In this document: positions 5,393-12,416 of the stretch, piece by piece
Position numbering within the stretch: the first letter of the stretch is position 1
Layout: the number at the start of each line of letters is the position of its first letter
Origin: Tissierellia bacterium
Lineage (GTDB): Bacteria > Bacillota > Clostridia > Tissierellales > Tepidimicrobiaceae
Assembly (NCBI GenBank): GCA_012798935.1
Contig: JAAZMG010000112.1
Location: 1 to 13,825, forward strand
Length of the DNA stretch: 13,825 nt
Reading direction: 5' to 3'
Translations under genes and position numbers: made by a program
The notes under the pieces: generated by a model
Seen by the model: the letters and a program-made list of their open reading frames with translations, nothing else
Database searches by the model: none
Told to the model about the DNA's origin: nothing

Positions 5393-5469
5393 TGGCACAC
5401 CCTGAGGGACTCGAACCCCCAACCAACTGGTTCGAAGCCAGCGACTCTATCCAATTGAGCTAAGGGTGC
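5393..5469 (-). tRNA. tRNA-Arg(TCG)
   Basis: A 77-nt cloverleaf with acceptor GCACCCT/AGGGTGT, encoded CCA (5393-5395), and anticodon stem-loop CTGG-CTTCGAA-CCAG with anticodon TCG at 5433-5435. The T arm is GGGGG-TTCGAGT-CCCTC. It reads CGN arginine codons, chiefly CGA. It is a single-gene unit whose promoter (5488-5516) overlaps the end of the phosphoesterase gene. Confidence 0.95.
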
Positions 5470-5487
5470 ATATTTAATTATATTACT

Positions 5488-5516
5488 ATTATAAATGGAA
5501 TTTAGTCTATGGTCAA
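5488..5516 (-). promoter_or_regulatory. Sigma-A promoter of tRNA-Arg(TCG)
   Basis: On the minus strand TTGACC (5511-5516), 17 nt, TATAAT (5488-5493). The TGA stop codon of the upstream phosphoesterase (5513-5515) lies inside this -35 hexamer. Confidence 0.87.
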
Positions 5517-6310
5517 GGAGTTATAGTAATATTACTTATCTGTACTCTATTAAAAAGCCTAATTGGAAATATACTATTTCCTAGACCACTATCTATATAT
5601 AATATGGTATTAGCTAAGTGGAATACTCCTTTGTCATACTTAGGAAAATATCCCTGACCAGGAGCTATTATAGCACCTATAAAAGGGAATCTTACCTGAC
5701 CACCATGGGTATGACCTGAAAGTATTAAATCCTCTATGCCCATAGTATAGGCTAAAGGCCTATTTGGTGAATGGGAAAGTAAAATAGTATAATGTTTTTC
5801 ATCAATTTTTTTTACAATTTTATTATAATCATCCCTAGAAACAAAAAAACTTAATCCAAAAATATTGATATCTTCTCCATTAATATTTATTACTTTACTA
5901 TTATTGTCTAATATAGTAACCCCTATTTCTTTTAATTTTAAAATGAACTCATTACAATGTATATTGCTTAGTTCATGATTTCCACTAACAAAAAATATAT
6001 TCTTATTTTTTTCTACTAGTTTATTTATAAAATCCAAGGTTGGTTTTATATCTTTTGTTCTGCTATCTATAAAATCCCCTGTAAGTGCAATAATATGAGG
6101 ATTAAATTCAACTATTTCATTTAGTAATTTTTTTAAGTTAATCCGACTATTACCATGATAATCTGATATTTGAGTTATTCTTAAATCCACAGATAGTTTT
6201 TCATTATAAAAGACTGGTTTATTAACATATAATTGGCTTATCTGAATATAATTATAGATAAAAATAGATAATATAAACAATCCTAATATTAATATTATTT
6301 TCATTTCCAT
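5513..6310 (-). CDS. Membrane-anchored calcineurin-like metallophosphoesterase (YkuE-like)
   Basis: A 265-residue protein with one N-terminal membrane segment (about 4-24) and a calcineurin-like catalytic domain. The two-metal motifs are all present: D50 and H52 in SDYHGN, D79 in GDFID, N111/H112 in GNHE, H180 in LSHSP, and H200/H202 in GHTHGGQ. The GHTHGGQVRFPF block and the membrane anchor are typical of the YkuE subgroup, often annotated as UDP-2,3-diacylglucosamine pyrophosphatase-like. That substrate is unlikely in a Gram-positive without lipid A, so the substrate is unknown. The ATG follows GAGGG by six bases. The gene lies just 21 nt past the tRNA-operon terminator with no room for an independent promoter after it, so expression probably depends on readthrough. 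Confidence 0.92.
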   Translation of the reverse strand: MEMKIILILGLFILSIFIYNYIQISQLYVNKPVFYNEKLSVDLRITQISDYHGNSRINLKKLLNEIVEFNPHIIALTGDFIDSRTKDIKPTLDFINKLVEKNKNIFFVSGNHELSNIHCNEFILKLKEIGVTILDNNSKVININGEDINIFGLSFFVSRDDYNKIVKKIDEKHYTILLSHSPNRPLAYTMGIEDLILSGHTHGGQVRFPFIGAIIAPGQGYFPKYDKGVFHLANTILYIDSGLGNSIFPIRLFNRVQISNITITP

Positions 6311-6324
6311 ATCTACCCTCGCAA

Positions 6325-6357
6325 AATAAATAAAAAATTGGCTTTCGCCAATTTTTT
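6325..6357 (-). terminator. Terminator of the five-tRNA operon
   Basis: An 11-bp stem, AAAAAATTGGC (6332-6342) with GCCAATTTTTT (6347-6357), has a 4-nt loop. On the minus strand TTTTTTATTTATTTTG follows. It starts 4 nt after tRNA-Leu. Confidence 0.9.
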
Positions 6358-6361
6358 ATGT

Positions 6362-6446
6362 TGGTGCGGGAAAGAGGACTTGAACCCCCACGTCTAATGA
6401 CACTAGATCCTAAGTCTAGCGCGTCTGCCAATTCCGCCATTCCCGC
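6362..6446 (-). tRNA. tRNA-Leu(TAG)
   Basis: An 85-nt class II tRNA with acceptor GCGGGAA/TTCCCGC, encoded CCA, anticodon stem-loop CTAGA-CTTAGGA-TCTAG (anticodon TAG), and a long variable arm (TGTCATTAGACG). The T arm carries GTTCAAGTC. It reads CTN leucine codons. It is the last gene of the five-tRNA operon. Confidence 0.96.
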
Positions 6447-6454
6447 ATAAATTG

Positions 6455-6530
6455 TGGTGACCCATCGGCGAATCGAACGCCGGACACCCTGATTAAAAGT
6501 CAGGTGCTCTACCGCCTGAGCTAATGGGTC
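6455..6530 (-). tRNA. tRNA-Lys(TTT)
   Basis: A 76-nt cloverleaf with acceptor GACCCAT/ATGGGTC, encoded CCA, and anticodon stem-loop CCTGA-CTTTTAA-TCAGG (anticodon TTT). It reads AAA and AAG. It is the fourth gene of the operon. Confidence 0.96.
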
Positions 6531-6547
6531 ATTATTAAAAAATAAAA

Positions 6548-6625
6548 TGGGGTGGATAATGGGATTCGAACCCACGATCTCCAGAGCCACAATCTGGCGC
6601 CTTAACCAACTAGGCCATATCCACC
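6548..6625 (-). tRNA. tRNA-His(GTG)
   Basis: Anticodon stem-loop CCAGA-TTGTGGC-TCTGG with anticodon GTG. The acceptor GTGGATA/TATCCAC is preceded by an encoded G-1 (6625) that can pair with the discriminator C (6551), the identity element of bacterial tRNA-His. CCA is encoded at 6548-6550. It is the third gene of the operon. Confidence 0.96.
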
Positions 6626-6643
6626 ACGTATTAACCTAACCTC

Positions 6644-6720
6644 TGGCGCACCTAGGAGGATTCGAACCCCCGGCACACGGATTAGAAGTCCGTTGCTCTA
6701 TCCAACTGAGCTATAGGTGC
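6644..6720 (-). tRNA. tRNA-Arg(TCT)
   Basis: A 77-nt cloverleaf with acceptor GCACCTA/TAGGTGC, encoded CCA, and anticodon stem-loop ACGGA-CTTCTAA-TCCGT (anticodon TCT). It reads AGA and AGG, the favoured arginine codons in AT-rich genomes. It is the second gene of the operon. Confidence 0.96.
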
Positions 6721-6770
6721 TCGCTTTGCCCTTATTGGACAATCCTATCATAAATCTATATCATCATGAT

Positions 6771-6844
6771 TGGAGCGGATGAAGGGGATCGAACCCTCGC
6801 AACTGGCTTGGGAAGCCAGCGCTCTACCACTGAGCTACACCCGC
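6771..6844 (-). tRNA. tRNA-Gly(CCC)
   Basis: A 74-nt cloverleaf with acceptor GCGGGTG/CATCCGC (one G·T-type pair), encoded CCA, and anticodon stem-loop CTGGC-TTCCCAA-GCCAG (anticodon CCC). It reads GGG. It is the first gene of the operon, 38 nt downstream of the -10 box. Confidence 0.95.
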
Positions 6845-6881
6845 ATTAATCCTCCTAAATGTTAACGGCTGACAATATAGA

Positions 6882-6910
6882 ATTATAGCAGGTTATTTCA
6901 GTAATGTCAA
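6882..6910 (-). promoter_or_regulatory. Consensus sigma-A promoter of the five-tRNA operon
   Basis: On the minus strand TTGACA (6905-6910), exactly 17 nt, TATAAT (6882-6887): both hexamers are perfect consensus. It drives Gly-Arg-His-Lys-Leu and lies just beyond the stop codon of the phosphoesterase at 6929. Confidence 0.95.
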
Positions 6911-6928
6911 TAGATTTCTTTTTTTTAT

Positions 6929-7408
6929 TTAACTAATTTCTATTATTTTACCTGATATATTTCTATCTATTTCTATTATACCAAAAGTTTTCTTTTTATC
7001 AAATCCTCTTGGTATATAAGGGCTTCCTGGATTCATTATCATTATATTATATTCTTCAATAAGTAAAGGTATATGAGTATGCCCAAATAATATTAAATCT
7101 GCATTTACTTCCTGCCCTTTATAAATTAAATTGTTTATACCATATCTTACACTATATTTATGACCATGGGTTGCAAATATCTTTTTATCCTTTATGCTGA
7201 GTATCTCATCTTCATTATAACCCGAATAAAAATAATCTCCATTGCCTTTTACCATAATAGTTTTTACTCCCGTTCCTCCTTCTATTTCTATCCCATCTCT
7301 TATATAATCTCCTAGGTGAATAATTAAATCTGGTTTTCCCATAATACTTACCTTGTCTAAAAATTCTTTTGTATTCCCGTGAGTATCACTTACTACAAAT
7401 ATTCTCAT
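6929..7408 (-). CDS. YfcE/YsnB-type metallophosphoesterase
   Basis: A 159-residue cytosolic phosphodiesterase-type enzyme of the MJ0936/YfcE family, of usual length. Two-metal motifs are D8 and H10 in SDTHGN, D34 in LGD, N57 in GNGD, H81 in THGH, and H110/H112 in GHTH. The start MRIFVVSDTHGN (ATG 7406-7408) is preferred because GAGG lies nine bases upstream. An ATG three codons earlier (7417) has that Shine-Dalgarno directly against it. The gene overlaps the 3' end of rdgB by 23 nt, which suggests translational coupling. It corresponds in position to B. subtilis ysnB. The natural substrate is unknown. It is distinct from the membrane-anchored phosphoesterase at 5513-6310. Confidence 0.93.
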   Translation of the reverse strand: MRIFVVSDTHGNTKEFLDKVSIMGKPDLIIHLGDYIRDGIEIEGGTGVKTIMVKGNGDYFYSGYNEDEILSIKDKKIFATHGHKYSVRYGINNLIYKGQEVNADLILFGHTHIPLLIEEYNIMIMNPGSPYIPRGFDKKKTFGIIEIDRNISGKIIEIS

Positions 7409-8024
7409 TATCTTCATCCTCTAAAATCTTACTTATCTCGTTTTTTAGTTTTTCTAAAGCTTTAGCTCTATGGCTTATTTTGTTTTTTACCTCTTCTCCT
7501 AATTCTGCAAAAGTTTTATCATAGCCCTCTACTATAAATAACGGATCATAGCCAAATCCTTTGTCTCCCCTAGGTTCAAATCCAATGGCTCCCTTACATT
7601 CTCCTGTAAGAGTGGTAATTTCCCCATTTGTCCCTACTAAAGCTATAACCGTCCTAAAATAAGCCTCTCTTTTCTCTATAGGTACCCCTTTTAGCTCTTT
7701 CAACAATTTCAGATTATTATCCCTATCATTAGAATTATCTCCTGAATATCTGGCAGAATGTATCCCAGGAGCTCCGTTTAGGTAATCAACAAATAGTCCT
7801 GAATCATCAGCCATAACAACCATACTTTCTACTCTTTCTGCTAAAATACTAGCCTTTTTAATAGCATTTTCCTCTAAGGTTTTTCCATTCTCTACTATTC
7901 TTAAATCCTTAAGGCCTAAATCATCTTTGGATAAAACATCTATTGGTAAATCTTTAAGAATATATTTTATTTCCTTCACTTTATTTAAATTGCCTGTAGA
8001 TAATATTAACTTTTTTCTACTCAT
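7386..8024 (-). CDS. rdgB: XTP/dITP diphosphatase (RdgB/HAM1)
   Basis: A 212-residue house-cleaning pyrophosphatase. It hydrolyses dITP, XTP and ITP to monophosphates and keeps deaminated purines out of DNA and RNA. The signature blocks are in order: STGNLNKVKEI (9-19), LEENAIKKA (50-58), the metal-binding MADDSGLFVD (71-80), GAPGIHSARY (84-93), GFGYDPLF (156-163) and the nucleobase-specificity SHRAKAL (184-190). The ATG follows GGGGAG by a few bases. It starts 12 nt after rph ends and overlaps the next gene, so rph-rdgB-phosphoesterase forms one operon, as in B. subtilis (rph-ysnA-ysnB). A short acidic C-terminal tail (LEDEDNENICSK) extends past the family core. Confidence 0.95.
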   Translation of the reverse strand: MSRKKLILSTGNLNKVKEIKYILKDLPIDVLSKDDLGLKDLRIVENGKTLEENAIKKASILAERVESMVVMADDSGLFVDYLNGAPGIHSARYSGDNSNDRDNNLKLLKELKGVPIEKREAYFRTVIALVGTNGEITTLTGECKGAIGFEPRGDKGFGYDPLFIVEGYDKTFAELGEEVKNKISHRAKALEKLKNEISKILEDEDNENICSK

Positions 8025-8036
8025 TCTTCTCCCCTT

Positions 8037-8786
8037 CTATCTTTGTTTTTTCTCTATTAAATTGCTAATATCTCCTAGTATTTCCTTTTGTTTTATTATC
8101 AATTCTCTATTGCCCTTTTCGGCTAAATCTAATAGTTTATATAACTGTTCTTTAGAAAAAGTACCTCCTTCACCAGTACCCTGTATTTCAATGAATTCAT
8201 TTTTATCATTCATTACCACATTCATGTCTACTAAGGCCTTATAATCTTCTTCGTAGGACAAATCTAATATAGTCTGTCCCTTTACTACACCAACACTAAC
8301 AGCAGACATAAAATTGTATATGGGTATTTCTTTAATATGATCCTTTTCATACAGCCAATATAAAGCATCTACTAAGGCTACAAATCCTCCTGTTATAGAA
8401 GCAGTCCTAGTTCCTCCATCGGCTTGTATTACATCACAATCTATCCAAATAGTTCTTTCACCTATTTTAGTTAAATCAATAATCCCCCTTAAGGATCTTC
8501 CTATTAATCTTTGTATCTCCTGAGTTCTGCCTTCTATCCTTCCTCTTGCTGCATCCCTAATTTTTCTATGTTCTGTTGAACCAGGAAGCATAGAGTACTC
8601 TCCGGTTATCCATCCTTTACCAGTTCCTTTCAAAAATGGTGGTACTTTATCTTCTACCATGGCTGTACATATTACCTTTGTATCTCCCATTTCCATAAGA
8701 ACAGAGCCCTGGGGATGTTTTAAATAATTTCTAGTAATCTTTATATTCCTCAATTCATCATATTCCCTATCATCAATTCTCTTCAT
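8037..8786 (-). CDS. rph: Ribonuclease PH
   Basis: A 249-residue phosphorolytic 3'-5' exoribonuclease that trims nucleotides after the CCA end of tRNA precursors and acts in rRNA turnover. It is normally a hexamer. Visible family blocks are the N-terminal RNYLKHPQGSVLMEMGDTKVIC, GWITGEYSMLPGST (58-71), GRTQEIQRLIGRSLR (86-100, with phosphate-site R87), and the catalytic QADGGTRTASITGGF (121-135, GTR phosphate loop 125-127). The start is fixed by AGGAG eight bases before the ATG. It is the first gene of the rph-rdgB-phosphoesterase operon. gerM lies upstream but is separated by a strong terminator. No convincing promoter was found in the 100-nt gap. Confidence 0.96.
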   Translation of the reverse strand: MKRIDDREYDELRNIKITRNYLKHPQGSVLMEMGDTKVICTAMVEDKVPPFLKGTGKGWITGEYSMLPGSTEHRKIRDAARGRIEGRTQEIQRLIGRSLRGIIDLTKIGERTIWIDCDVIQADGGTRTASITGGFVALVDALYWLYEKDHIKEIPIYNFMSAVSVGVVKGQTILDLSYEEDYKALVDMNVVMNDKNEFIEIQGTGEGGTFSKEQLYKLLDLAEKGNRELIIKQKEILGDISNLIEKKQR

Positions 8787-8882
8787 ATCAACAACTCCTA
8801 TTATTTTTTACTCAATTTTAATTCTATCAAATATATTGTCCTTTTTCTATATTTTAGACCACTTTAATTCCTTATATAGAAG

Positions 8883-8911
8883 AAAAAAATAAGCTGCCTA
8901 CCAGACAGCTT
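8883..8911 (-). terminator. Terminator of gerM
   Basis: On the minus strand AAGCTGTCT (8903-8911) pairs with AGGCAGCTT (8891-8899) through 9 bp including one T·G pair, with a 3-nt loop. It is followed by ATTTTTTTC. The hairpin begins inside the gerM stop codon. It separates gerM from rph transcriptionally. Confidence 0.9.
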
Positions 8912-9929
8912 AATATTCATAGGCAAAAGCAGGTATTGTCGCATCTATATAAATATCCATACCAGCTTCTTCTAGACTCTTTCCATCAATAAGTAATTCT
9001 ACCTTTTCTATCTCATCAAATTCACCTAAAGTTAACCCAATATTTTTTATCATATTATTAAATAGCTTCTCCTCATATAGTGGGTTTTCATAATCAAAAG
9101 AAATATCCACATAGGCTATTCCATCTTTTATATCTACACCATAAAAATTAGTTCCTTCAAGAATATCCGAACCAAGGCCTAATTCCTTTGGAGGTCCATC
9201 AAATAAAGCTTCAAGGGCAGTGTACATGTTTGGCATTGGAGCTAGAGTGGGTATAGTCACTGGTACAAAATATTCAAAATCTTCTTCTAAATTGTTTCCT
9301 TTGTAATAAACTACTATTTTTGATCTAAGTTCATCTAGATCTCCCGCTAAATTTATATTTTCTCTTTTAATAGGACTTGATATATCTGCACCATATTTTA
9401 AACTTGGAATAATCTCTCCTCCTATTAAAAACTGTACTTCATCAATTGCCTGGAACTCAGTTAAAGTATAAACCACCCCTCTTATTAAGCCATCTTCATC
9501 TTTTTCCGTTTCATAATTTAAAATTTCTTCAGAAAAATCTACTTTACAAAGTCCGGTTTCCTCATTTATGGACATCCCCATAATTTCTGTCCCTGCTGGT
9601 ATTATAGAGGTTAAACCAGTAGGAGCCAAACTTTCTCTTAATTCAGGACTATCTATCATGTTCTTTATTGCTAATTTAGCAATACCCTCTTCCCATGGGA
9701 TCTTCCTCATAAGTGGTACTAATAACCCTTGTTTATCTTTAAAATATAAAACAGTTTTCCGCATACCATCATCTTCAGTTATTTCAAAATCATATTCATC
9801 TGATCTTATAATTTCTAGTTCATCTTCTTTAGAAAAAAGTTTTTTAAAACCTTCCTTCCCTTTACAACTAATAATGGTTATGCAAATTATTAATACTAAA
9901 AGTATTAATACTATTTTTTTATTGCCCAT
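8910..9929 (-). CDS. gerM: GerM-domain spore lipoprotein (two GerM domains)
   Basis: A 339-residue lipoprotein. Basic residues, a hydrophobic stretch (6-20) and the lipobox IIS-C22 predict lipidation and membrane anchoring. Two GerM domains follow, at about 57-178 and 205-320. Each has the alternating pattern of a ring-building beta fold, ending in matching strands (VDEVQFLIGGE-like and IEKVELLIDGK). In B. subtilis GerM is part of the SpoIIIA-SpoIIQ channel apparatus between mother cell and forespore. The same role is inferred here from the domain and from synteny with rph-rdgB-phosphoesterase. The start is supported by GGAGGGGG close upstream of the ATG. It follows the UPF0316 gene by 60 nt. 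Confidence 0.92.
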   Translation of the reverse strand: MGNKKIVLILLVLIICITIISCKGKEGFKKLFSKEDELEIIRSDEYDFEITEDDGMRKTVLYFKDKQGLLVPLMRKIPWEEGIAKLAIKNMIDSPELRESLAPTGLTSIIPAGTEIMGMSINEETGLCKVDFSEEILNYETEKDEDGLIRGVVYTLTEFQAIDEVQFLIGGEIIPSLKYGADISSPIKRENINLAGDLDELRSKIVVYYKGNNLEEDFEYFVPVTIPTLAPMPNMYTALEALFDGPPKELGLGSDILEGTNFYGVDIKDGIAYVDISFDYENPLYEEKLFNNMIKNIGLTLGEFDEIEKVELLIDGKSLEEAGMDIYIDATIPAFAYEY

Positions 9930-9989
9930 CCCGTACCCCCTCCACGTTTTTATTACATTATATTAAAGAATACGAGATACTATGATTAT

Positions 9990-10514
9990 TTATTTCTTTT
10001 TGCCTGATGAAAAGTAACCGCCACTTATAGGATCTATTGAACCGATTGTAATAAATGCTTCATTATCATAATCATAAACTATATCTTTAAACTTACCTAA
10101 ATCCTTCCTATTGATAACTAAATGGAGTACTTTCCTGTTTCCTTCTCTTCCCTGTCCTTCTAGTACCGTTACTCCAAATCCAGCTTCTCTTAACGCCTCA
10201 ATTAGCTCTACATTATTATCCCCTTTAAGGACAACCTGAGCTGATAAATTCCCGAGAGCTATTCTATTTTCTATGGTCATTCCTACATAGGTACCACATG
10301 CAAAACCCAATGCATAAGCAAATAGGTTTCCTATATTATCTAAACTATTCACCACCTTACTTAAGGCTGTAACATAAATACTTATCTCAAAAAAACCTAT
10401 AATGGCAGCTTGAGTCTTTCTACCCTGCATAACCATTAACATTCTAATAGTTGACAATGTAACATCTACTACCCTAGCAAGAAAAATAAACAAATATCCT
10501 AAAAAAACACCCAT
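9990..10514 (-). CDS. UPF0316 membrane protein (YebE-like)
   Basis: A 174-residue integral membrane protein. Two to three membrane segments lie in residues 1-80 (MGVFLGYLFIFLARVVDVTL; AAIIGFFEISIYVTALSKVV; the LFAYALGFACGTYVGM region). A cytosolic C-terminal domain of alternating beta-alpha type (about 88-165) carries GFGVTVLEGQG and ends VYDYDNEAFITIGSI, as in DUF2179/YitT-like domains that may bind a nucleotide or ion. The start at 10514 is chosen because GGAGGG lies seven bases upstream. An ATG five codons earlier (10529) contains that Shine-Dalgarno and shares a base with the amidase TAA. It probably forms an operon with the amidase upstream. Its biochemical function is unknown. Confidence 0.88.
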   Translation of the reverse strand: MGVFLGYLFIFLARVVDVTLSTIRMLMVMQGRKTQAAIIGFFEISIYVTALSKVVNSLDNIGNLFAYALGFACGTYVGMTIENRIALGNLSAQVVLKGDNNVELIEALREAGFGVTVLEGQGREGNRKVLHLVINRKDLGKFKDIVYDYDNEAFITIGSIDPISGGYFSSGKKK

Positions 10515-10528
10515 GCTCCAACCCTCCA

Positions 10529-12310
10529 TTAATATATGTCAAAATACTTTTCTATTCCAATTATAATAGCTTCTACCATCTTGTTTTGATAATCTTCATC
10601 TTGTATTAATTCCTCTTCCTCAGGATTAGTTAAAAACCCTGTTTCAATCAAAATTGCTGGCATCTTAGTATCTCTTATAACTACTGTATTAGGAGCTTTA
10701 ACTAGCCCCCTGTCTTTTGCACCTAGACTGTTAATTAACTCTTCACTAATTATTTTGGCTAACTCATAATTATTTCTTTGATCTGTATTGTTAGAATTTG
10801 TAGGACAATATAAAATCTCTATTCCCGATACTTCAGGATTTTCTTTAAATGCATTGGCATGAATACTTATAAACATATCTGCTTCGTTAATATTAGCTAT
10901 TTTTGCTCTCTCATACTTATCTATAAAAAAATCTCCATCTCTTATCATTAAAGTATTATATCCTTTAGCCTTTAAACCTTTATTAAGCTTTTGAGATATA
11001 GCTAATACCACATCCTTTTCCTTAGTTCCGTTGGAGGAAATAGCCCCTGGGTCCTTACCTCCATGACCTGGATCCACTACCACAAGCCTATCTTCAGGCC
11101 TTATGTTTTCATTCTTTTTCAAACTTATGCTTATTTTGTTGTCCTTATTCTTTGATAATATAGTATGTTGAACGCTTATTCTAAAAGTTATGGTAACTTT
11201 AGTTTCTTCTCCTATATTTTCTACAAGAATATCATTAATCAACCCATCTTTTATATTTGTAAAACCTTCTTTTAAATCTACATTTCTAGAAGGAAGGGTA
11301 ATAGTCATAATTTTATCGTTCCTATCATATTCTACATTATAATTGGTTTCCTTTTTTGCATCAATATTAATTATCCTATTAGAATCTACTGAAAAATAAT
11401 TTGTTTTTTCTTCAAAGTTTTTTTCTGGAAAAATAGCTTTCTTGTTTTCAAGATACACCCCTAAAGATTTACCTTCATCTATATATACTATATCAAAATC
11501 AACCTTGTCCCATAAATGTACAACTACTCTAACTATATTAGGTTTGTTTGAAAATTGAGAAAAGGTTACTTTATTCACTAGATCACTATTCACATCGATA
11601 TTACCTACTCCACCATCAAAAATCATATCATTTTTAATATTTAATTTTGCATCATCAATATCTATAACTAATCTAGAAGGATTTTCTAATAACATTGTAG
11701 AATATTTAAATTTTTTTGTTCCGTTTATTATTATATTTGGTTCATTATTATTTTTTATTTCAACTTCTATATTTATTATCTCTACAATGTCCATATTTTC
11801 TTTTATGTAGTTGTTATTTAAGGTATTAATAAATGGAAAACTATTCTTATCATTCCAACCTACCTCATATCCAAGAGTCTCGGATATAAATCTTAACGGT
11901 ACCATTGTTCTTGAATCGTTGTTTGAAAAAGTTACAAATTTAGGAACCATTCCTTTATTTAAAACCTTTTTGTTATTATTAATATATACATCCTTACTGT
12001 CAATAGTCATCTTTATTTCTTTATCCTTTTGAGTAACGATTACTGTTTTTGTTTTTTGCTCCCAATTTACTCTCGCTCCATAATACTCAGCTATAAATCT
12101 AATAGGAACAAAAGTATAACCATTATGTATAAATGTTGGAATATCTGAATATATAAATTGTCCATCTATAACCACTGGTACCTCTATTACCTTGTACTTT
12201 TTTCCATCCATAATTATATCAATTTCTTTATTAGATGCAAATCCCTTAGAACTAATAAATATAACAATCATTATAAAAGATAAAACAACTATCCACTTTT
12301 TTATTTTCAT
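10529..12310 (-). CDS. Secreted N-acetylmuramoyl-L-alanine amidase, copy A (stalk + AMIN + Amidase_3)
   Basis: 593 residues from the ATG at 12310, where a GGAAGGGG lies directly upstream. The in-frame ATG at 12334 has no ribosome binding site. Order of parts: signal peptide (1-26), copper-amine-oxidase-N-like stalk repeats (about 32-160, with TFVPIRFIAEYYGARVNW and MVPLRFISETLGYEVGW), two AMIN-like beta modules (about 180-290 and 303-400), then the catalytic Amidase_3 domain (about 408-590). The zinc ligands H416 (DPGHGG), E431 (TKEKD) and H484 (SIHAN) and the catalytic E556 (LIETGF) are present, so it should cleave the muramoyl-L-alanine amide bond of peptidoglycan. It has its own sigma-A promoter at 12357-12386 and is followed in operon by the UPF0316 gene. 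Confidence 0.94.
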   Translation of the reverse strand: MKIKKWIVVLSFIMIVIFISSKGFASNKEIDIIMDGKKYKVIEVPVVIDGQFIYSDIPTFIHNGYTFVPIRFIAEYYGARVNWEQKTKTVIVTQKDKEIKMTIDSKDVYINNNKKVLNKGMVPKFVTFSNNDSRTMVPLRFISETLGYEVGWNDKNSFPFINTLNNNYIKENMDIVEIINIEVEIKNNNEPNIIINGTKKFKYSTMLLENPSRLVIDIDDAKLNIKNDMIFDGGVGNIDVNSDLVNKVTFSQFSNKPNIVRVVVHLWDKVDFDIVYIDEGKSLGVYLENKKAIFPEKNFEEKTNYFSVDSNRIINIDAKKETNYNVEYDRNDKIMTITLPSRNVDLKEGFTNIKDGLINDILVENIGEETKVTITFRISVQHTILSKNKDNKISISLKKNENIRPEDRLVVVDPGHGGKDPGAISSNGTKEKDVVLAISQKLNKGLKAKGYNTLMIRDGDFFIDKYERAKIANINEADMFISIHANAFKENPEVSGIEILYCPTNSNNTDQRNNYELAKIISEELINSLGAKDRGLVKAPNTVVIRDTKMPAILIETGFLTNPEEEELIQDEDYQNKMVEAIIIGIEKYFDIY

Positions 12311-12356
12311 TGCCCCTTCCACATCCTTTAGCATTAACTTTATTTTACCTATGTTC

Positions 12357-12386
12357 TTTATATCATTATATGTATTCTCATGTCAA
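12357..12386 (-). promoter_or_regulatory. Sigma-A promoter of amidase copy A
   Basis: On the minus strand TTGACA (12381-12386), 18 nt, TATAAA (12357-12362). The -35 lies just past the terminator of the upstream amidase, so the two paralogues are separate transcription units. Confidence 0.8.
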
Positions 12387-12413
12387 CAAAATAAGCGGAG
12401 ATTATTCTCCGCT
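12387..12413 (-). terminator. Terminator of amidase copy B
   Basis: AGCGGAGA (12394-12401) pairs perfectly with TCTCCGCT (12406-12413) around TTAT. On the minus strand TTATTTTG follows. The T tract is interrupted and runs directly into the next promoter. Confidence 0.75.
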
Positions 12414-12416
12414 ATA

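Noticed and set aside
6252..6590. 112-codon minus-strand frame with MAELADALDLGSS-type sequence
   Set aside because: It reads straight through tRNA-Leu, tRNA-Lys and part of tRNA-His; peptides of this type are translated tRNA genes, not proteins.
9568..9966. 132-codon plus-strand frame opposite gerM
   Set aside because: Antisense to a clear two-domain GerM lipoprotein and without its own RBS.
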